64,000 nucleotides of DNA from Noviluteimonas lactosilytica (GTDB lineage Bacteria > Pseudomonadota > Gammaproteobacteria > Xanthomonadales > Xanthomonadaceae). Within the stretch, counting starts at the first letter, position 1, and every line of letters starts with the position of its first letter. Positions 61,785-64,000 of the stretch are shown one piece after another. Location of the stretch: contig NZ_JAJGAK010000001.1 in NCBI RefSeq assembly GCF_020866925.1, positions 1,036,189-1,100,188 of the forward strand. Direction: 5' to 3'. Position numbers and translations under genes: made by a program. The notes beneath the pieces were generated by a model that saw nothing but the letters and a program-made list of their open reading frames with translations, did not search any database and was not told where the DNA came from.

Positions 61785-63509
61785 ATGGCAACCGTTGCGA
61801 CCGCCAACCTGGTGGGGATCACGGGCATTGCCCGGCGACTCGTCATGGATGGCGTGCTGGACGAGGCCCGCGCCCGCGAGGCGATGGAGCTGGCGACCCG
61901 TGAGCGCAAGCCGCTCGCGCTGTTCATGGCCGAAAAGAAGCTGGTGACCTCGGCGCAACTCGCCGCGGCCAACTCGGCTGAATTCGGCATGCCCATCTTC
62001 GACGTCAGCGCGCTCGACCCGAACCAGTCGGCGATCAAGCTGGTCAGTGAAGAACTGGTCCGCAAGCACGGGGTCCTGCCGCTCTTCAAGCGCGGCGGCC
62101 GCCTGTTCGTGGGCCTGTCGGACCCGACCAACAGCCACGCCCTCGACGAGATCAAGTTCCACACCAACCTGGCGGTGGAGCCGATCCTGGTCGACGAGGA
62201 CAAGGTCCGCCGCACGATCGACCACTGGCTGGAATCGGCCGATGCGCTGGCCGACGCGGTCGCCGACAGCGAGGGGCTCGAGAACCTCGACTCCAGCGGC
62301 GGCGACGAGGATTTCTCCAACGACACGGGCGTGGACGCCAAGGGCGACGACACCCCGGTCGTGAAGTTCATCAACAAGGTGCTGGTGGATGCGATCCGCC
62401 GCGGCGCCTCGGACATCCACTTCGAGCCCTACGAGACCGAATACCGCGTGCGCCTGCGCATCGACGGCATGCTCAAGCAGGTCGCCAAGGTGCCGGTGAA
62501 GCTGCACTCGCGCATCGCCGCGCGCCTGAAGGTCATGGCGCAGCTGGACATCGCCGAGAAGCGCGTGCCGCAGGACGGCCGCATCAAGCTCAACCTCTCC
62601 AAGAGCAAGCAGATCGACTTCCGCGTCAGCACCCTGCCGTCGCTGTTCGGCGAAAAGGTCGTGCTGCGTATCCTGGACGGCGGCGCGGCCAAGCTCGGCA
62701 TCGACAAGCTCGGCTACGAGGACGACCAGCGGAGCCTGTTCCTCGACGCCGTGCAGAAGCCCTACGGCATGGTGCTCGTCACCGGTCCGACCGGCTCGGG
62801 TAAGACGGTGTCGCTGTACACCGCGCTGAACATCCTCAACGACGAGACGCGCAACATCTCCACGGTCGAGGACCCGGTCGAAATCCGCGTGCCGGGCATC
62901 AACCAGGTGCAGATGAACGTCAAGCGCGGCATGACCTTCGCCGCGGCCCTGCGCTCGTTCCTGCGACAAGACCCGGACGTGATCATGGTCGGCGAAATCC
63001 GCGACCTCGAGACCGCCGAGATCGGCATCAAGGCCGCGCAGACCGGCCACATGGTGCTCTCGACCCTGCACACCAACGACGCGCCGCAGACCATCGCGCG
63101 CCTGATGAACATGGGCGTGGCGCCCTACAACATCACCTCGTCGGTGACGCTGGTGATCGCGCAGCGCCTTGCCCGCCGCCTGCACGACTGCAAGCGCGAA
63201 GTGCACCTGCCCGACCATGCGTTGCTCGCCGAAGGCTTCTCCGCAGACGAGATCCACGCCGGCTTCAAGATGTACGAGGCCGTCGGCTGTCCCGACTGCA
63301 CCGAAGGCTACAAGGGCCGTACCGGCATCTACCAGGTCATGCCGATGACCGAAGAGATCCAGGACATCATCCTGTCGGGCGGCAACGTGTTGCAGATCGG
63401 TGAAGCCGCGCAGCGCTCCGGCGTGCGCGACCTGCGCCAGTCCGCACTCATGAAGGTGCGCAACGGCGTGACGAGCCTCGCGGAAATCAACCGCGTGACG
63501 AAAGACTAA
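61785..63509 (+). CDS. pilB: Type IV pilus assembly ATPase PilB
   Basis: A 574-residue cytoplasmic motor for pilus extension. An N-terminal MshEN-like domain (about 1-150) precedes the core with Walker A VTGPTGSGKTVSLY, Asp box ISTVEDPVEI, Walker B VIMVGEIRDLETA and His box TGHMVLSTLHTNDAP. Of the usual zinc tetracysteine, only three cysteines are seen: LHDCK (one Cys, with His two before it) and GCPDC. AGGGGGAGAG lies just upstream of the ATG. pilC follows at 25 bases. Confidence 0.96.
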   Translation: MATVATANLVGITGIARRLVMDGVLDEARAREAMELATRERKPLALFMAEKKLVTSAQLAAANSAEFGMPIFDVSALDPNQSAIKLVSEELVRKHGVLPLFKRGGRLFVGLSDPTNSHALDEIKFHTNLAVEPILVDEDKVRRTIDHWLESADALADAVADSEGLENLDSSGGDEDFSNDTGVDAKGDDTPVVKFINKVLVDAIRRGASDIHFEPYETEYRVRLRIDGMLKQVAKVPVKLHSRIAARLKVMAQLDIAEKRVPQDGRIKLNLSKSKQIDFRVSTLPSLFGEKVVLRILDGGAAKLGIDKLGYEDDQRSLFLDAVQKPYGMVLVTGPTGSGKTVSLYTALNILNDETRNISTVEDPVEIRVPGINQVQMNVKRGMTFAAALRSFLRQDPDVIMVGEIRDLETAEIGIKAAQTGHMVLSTLHTNDAPQTIARLMNMGVAPYNITSSVTLVIAQRLARRLHDCKREVHLPDHALLAEGFSADEIHAGFKMYEAVGCPDCTEGYKGRTGIYQVMPMTEEIQDIILSGGNVLQIGEAAQRSGVRDLRQSALMKVRNGVTSLAEINRVTKD

Positions 63510-63534
63510 TTAAGAGACTTTGGGGGAACGCCAG

Positions 63535-64000
63535 ATGGCCGTCACCAAGAACGCCGCCCGTAGCACGACGAAGCAGCCTGCAGCCGCACGGCGCGCCGAG
63601 TCTTTGCCGATCTTCGTGTGGGAAGGCAACGACAAGCGCGGCGTGAAGATGCGCGGCGAACAAGCCGCGCGCAACGCCAACCTGGTGCGTGCCGACCTGC
63701 GCAAGCAGGGCATCACGCCTTCGATGGTGAAGGTGAAGCCCAAGCCGCTCTTCGGCGGCAGCGGCTCGCGCATCACGGCGAAGGAAATCGCGGTGTTCAG
63801 CCGCCAGATCGCGACCATGCTCAAGTCGGGCGTGCCGATCGTGCAGGCGATGGAAATCATCGGCGGCGGCCAGAAGAACCCGAAGATGCGCGACCTGATC
63901 AACACGATCCGGTCGGACATCGAGAGCGGCTCGGCCCTGTCCGAGGCGCTGGCCAAGCATCCGGTGCAGTTCGACGAACTCTTCCGCAACCTCGTCAAGG
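63535..64000 (+). CDS. pilC: Type IV pilus inner-membrane platform protein PilC, 5' part only
   Basis: The window ends inside this gene after 155 codons. The N-terminal extension is basic (MAVTKNAARSTTKQ), then FVWEGNDKRGVKMRGEQAARN and the first GspF/PilC domain, ITAKEIAVFSRQIATMLKSGVPIVQ-type sequence (here split by me), begin. GGGGGAA lies 9 bases upstream of the ATG. PilC couples PilB and PilT motors to the pilus platform. Length and the second half cannot be seen. Confidence 0.95.
   Translation, partial: MAVTKNAARSTTKQPAAARRAESLPIFVWEGNDKRGVKMRGEQAARNANLVRADLRKQGITPSMVKVKPKPLFGGSGSRITAKEIAVFSRQIATMLKSGVPIVQAMEIIGGGQKNPKMRDLINTIRSDIESGSALSEALAKHPVQFDELFRNLVK

Overview
The window is high-GC, gene-dense chromosomal DNA from a gammaproteobacterium of the Xanthomonadaceae, most likely Lysobacter or a close relative. 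Three things point there: the gene orders yebC-ruvC-ruvA-kup-ruvB-ybgC-tolQRAB-pal-cpoB-queE-queC and sucD-sucC/pilS-pilR; the many GTG and TTG starts with 4-base overlaps; and a family of long extragenic palindromes with a GGGGTCAGAGCAC core. I see no rRNA, CRISPR array, prophage or complete insertion sequence. One tRNA gene (Lys, TTT) is present.

Region 1 (1-2330) holds the end of an ohr-type peroxidase gene, a DUF4410 lipoprotein, an Rnk-type regulator, a beta-carbonic anhydrase, and tRNA-Lys with a perfect palindrome abutting its CCA end. Region 2 (2365-18036, all minus strand) is housekeeping. Read in transcription order it is aspS, a GNAT gene, a small hydrolase, yebC, ruvC, ruvA, kup, a TacA/TacT-like toxin-antitoxin pair with its own operator, ruvB, ybgC, tolQ, tolR, tolA, tolB, pal, cpoB, queE and queC. 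It links Holliday-junction repair, the Tol-Pal envelope machine and queuosine synthesis. Region 3 (18193-30102) has a membrane diguanylate cyclase, a zinc-ribbon protein, an ABC-F factor, clpB, a plsC-type acyltransferase, rluD-pgeF, bamD and nadE. Three palindromic repeats of one family in this window lie at gene 3' ends; one of them supplies the end of the plsC-like reading frame.

Region 4 (30152-36218) is accessory: a 1251-residue double-kinase hybrid sensor, a nonviral-type topoisomerase IB, and a zeta-toxin-family kinase overlapping a small basic protein of unknown family. Region 5 (36242-38298) is sucCD.

Region 6 (38408-64000) is a type IV pilus locus: pilS-pilR, a GT39-like membrane glycosyltransferase, two tandem pilins each behind a clear sigma-54 promoter, and finally pilB-pilC. 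An 18-kb glycan block separates the pilins from pilB. Its left arm (plus strand) has two tandem GT-C-like/TPR membrane proteins, a GT4, an epimerase and a GT2. Its right arm (minus strand) has gmd, a gmd paralogue, a C-methyltransferase, a WbsX-like protein, two further methyltransferase-like proteins, an acyltransferase, glycosyltransferases and a flippase. Most genes in the two arms are joined by short overlaps. The likely theme is synthesis of a decorated deoxysugar glycan, possibly used on pilin or on the cell surface; that link is inference.
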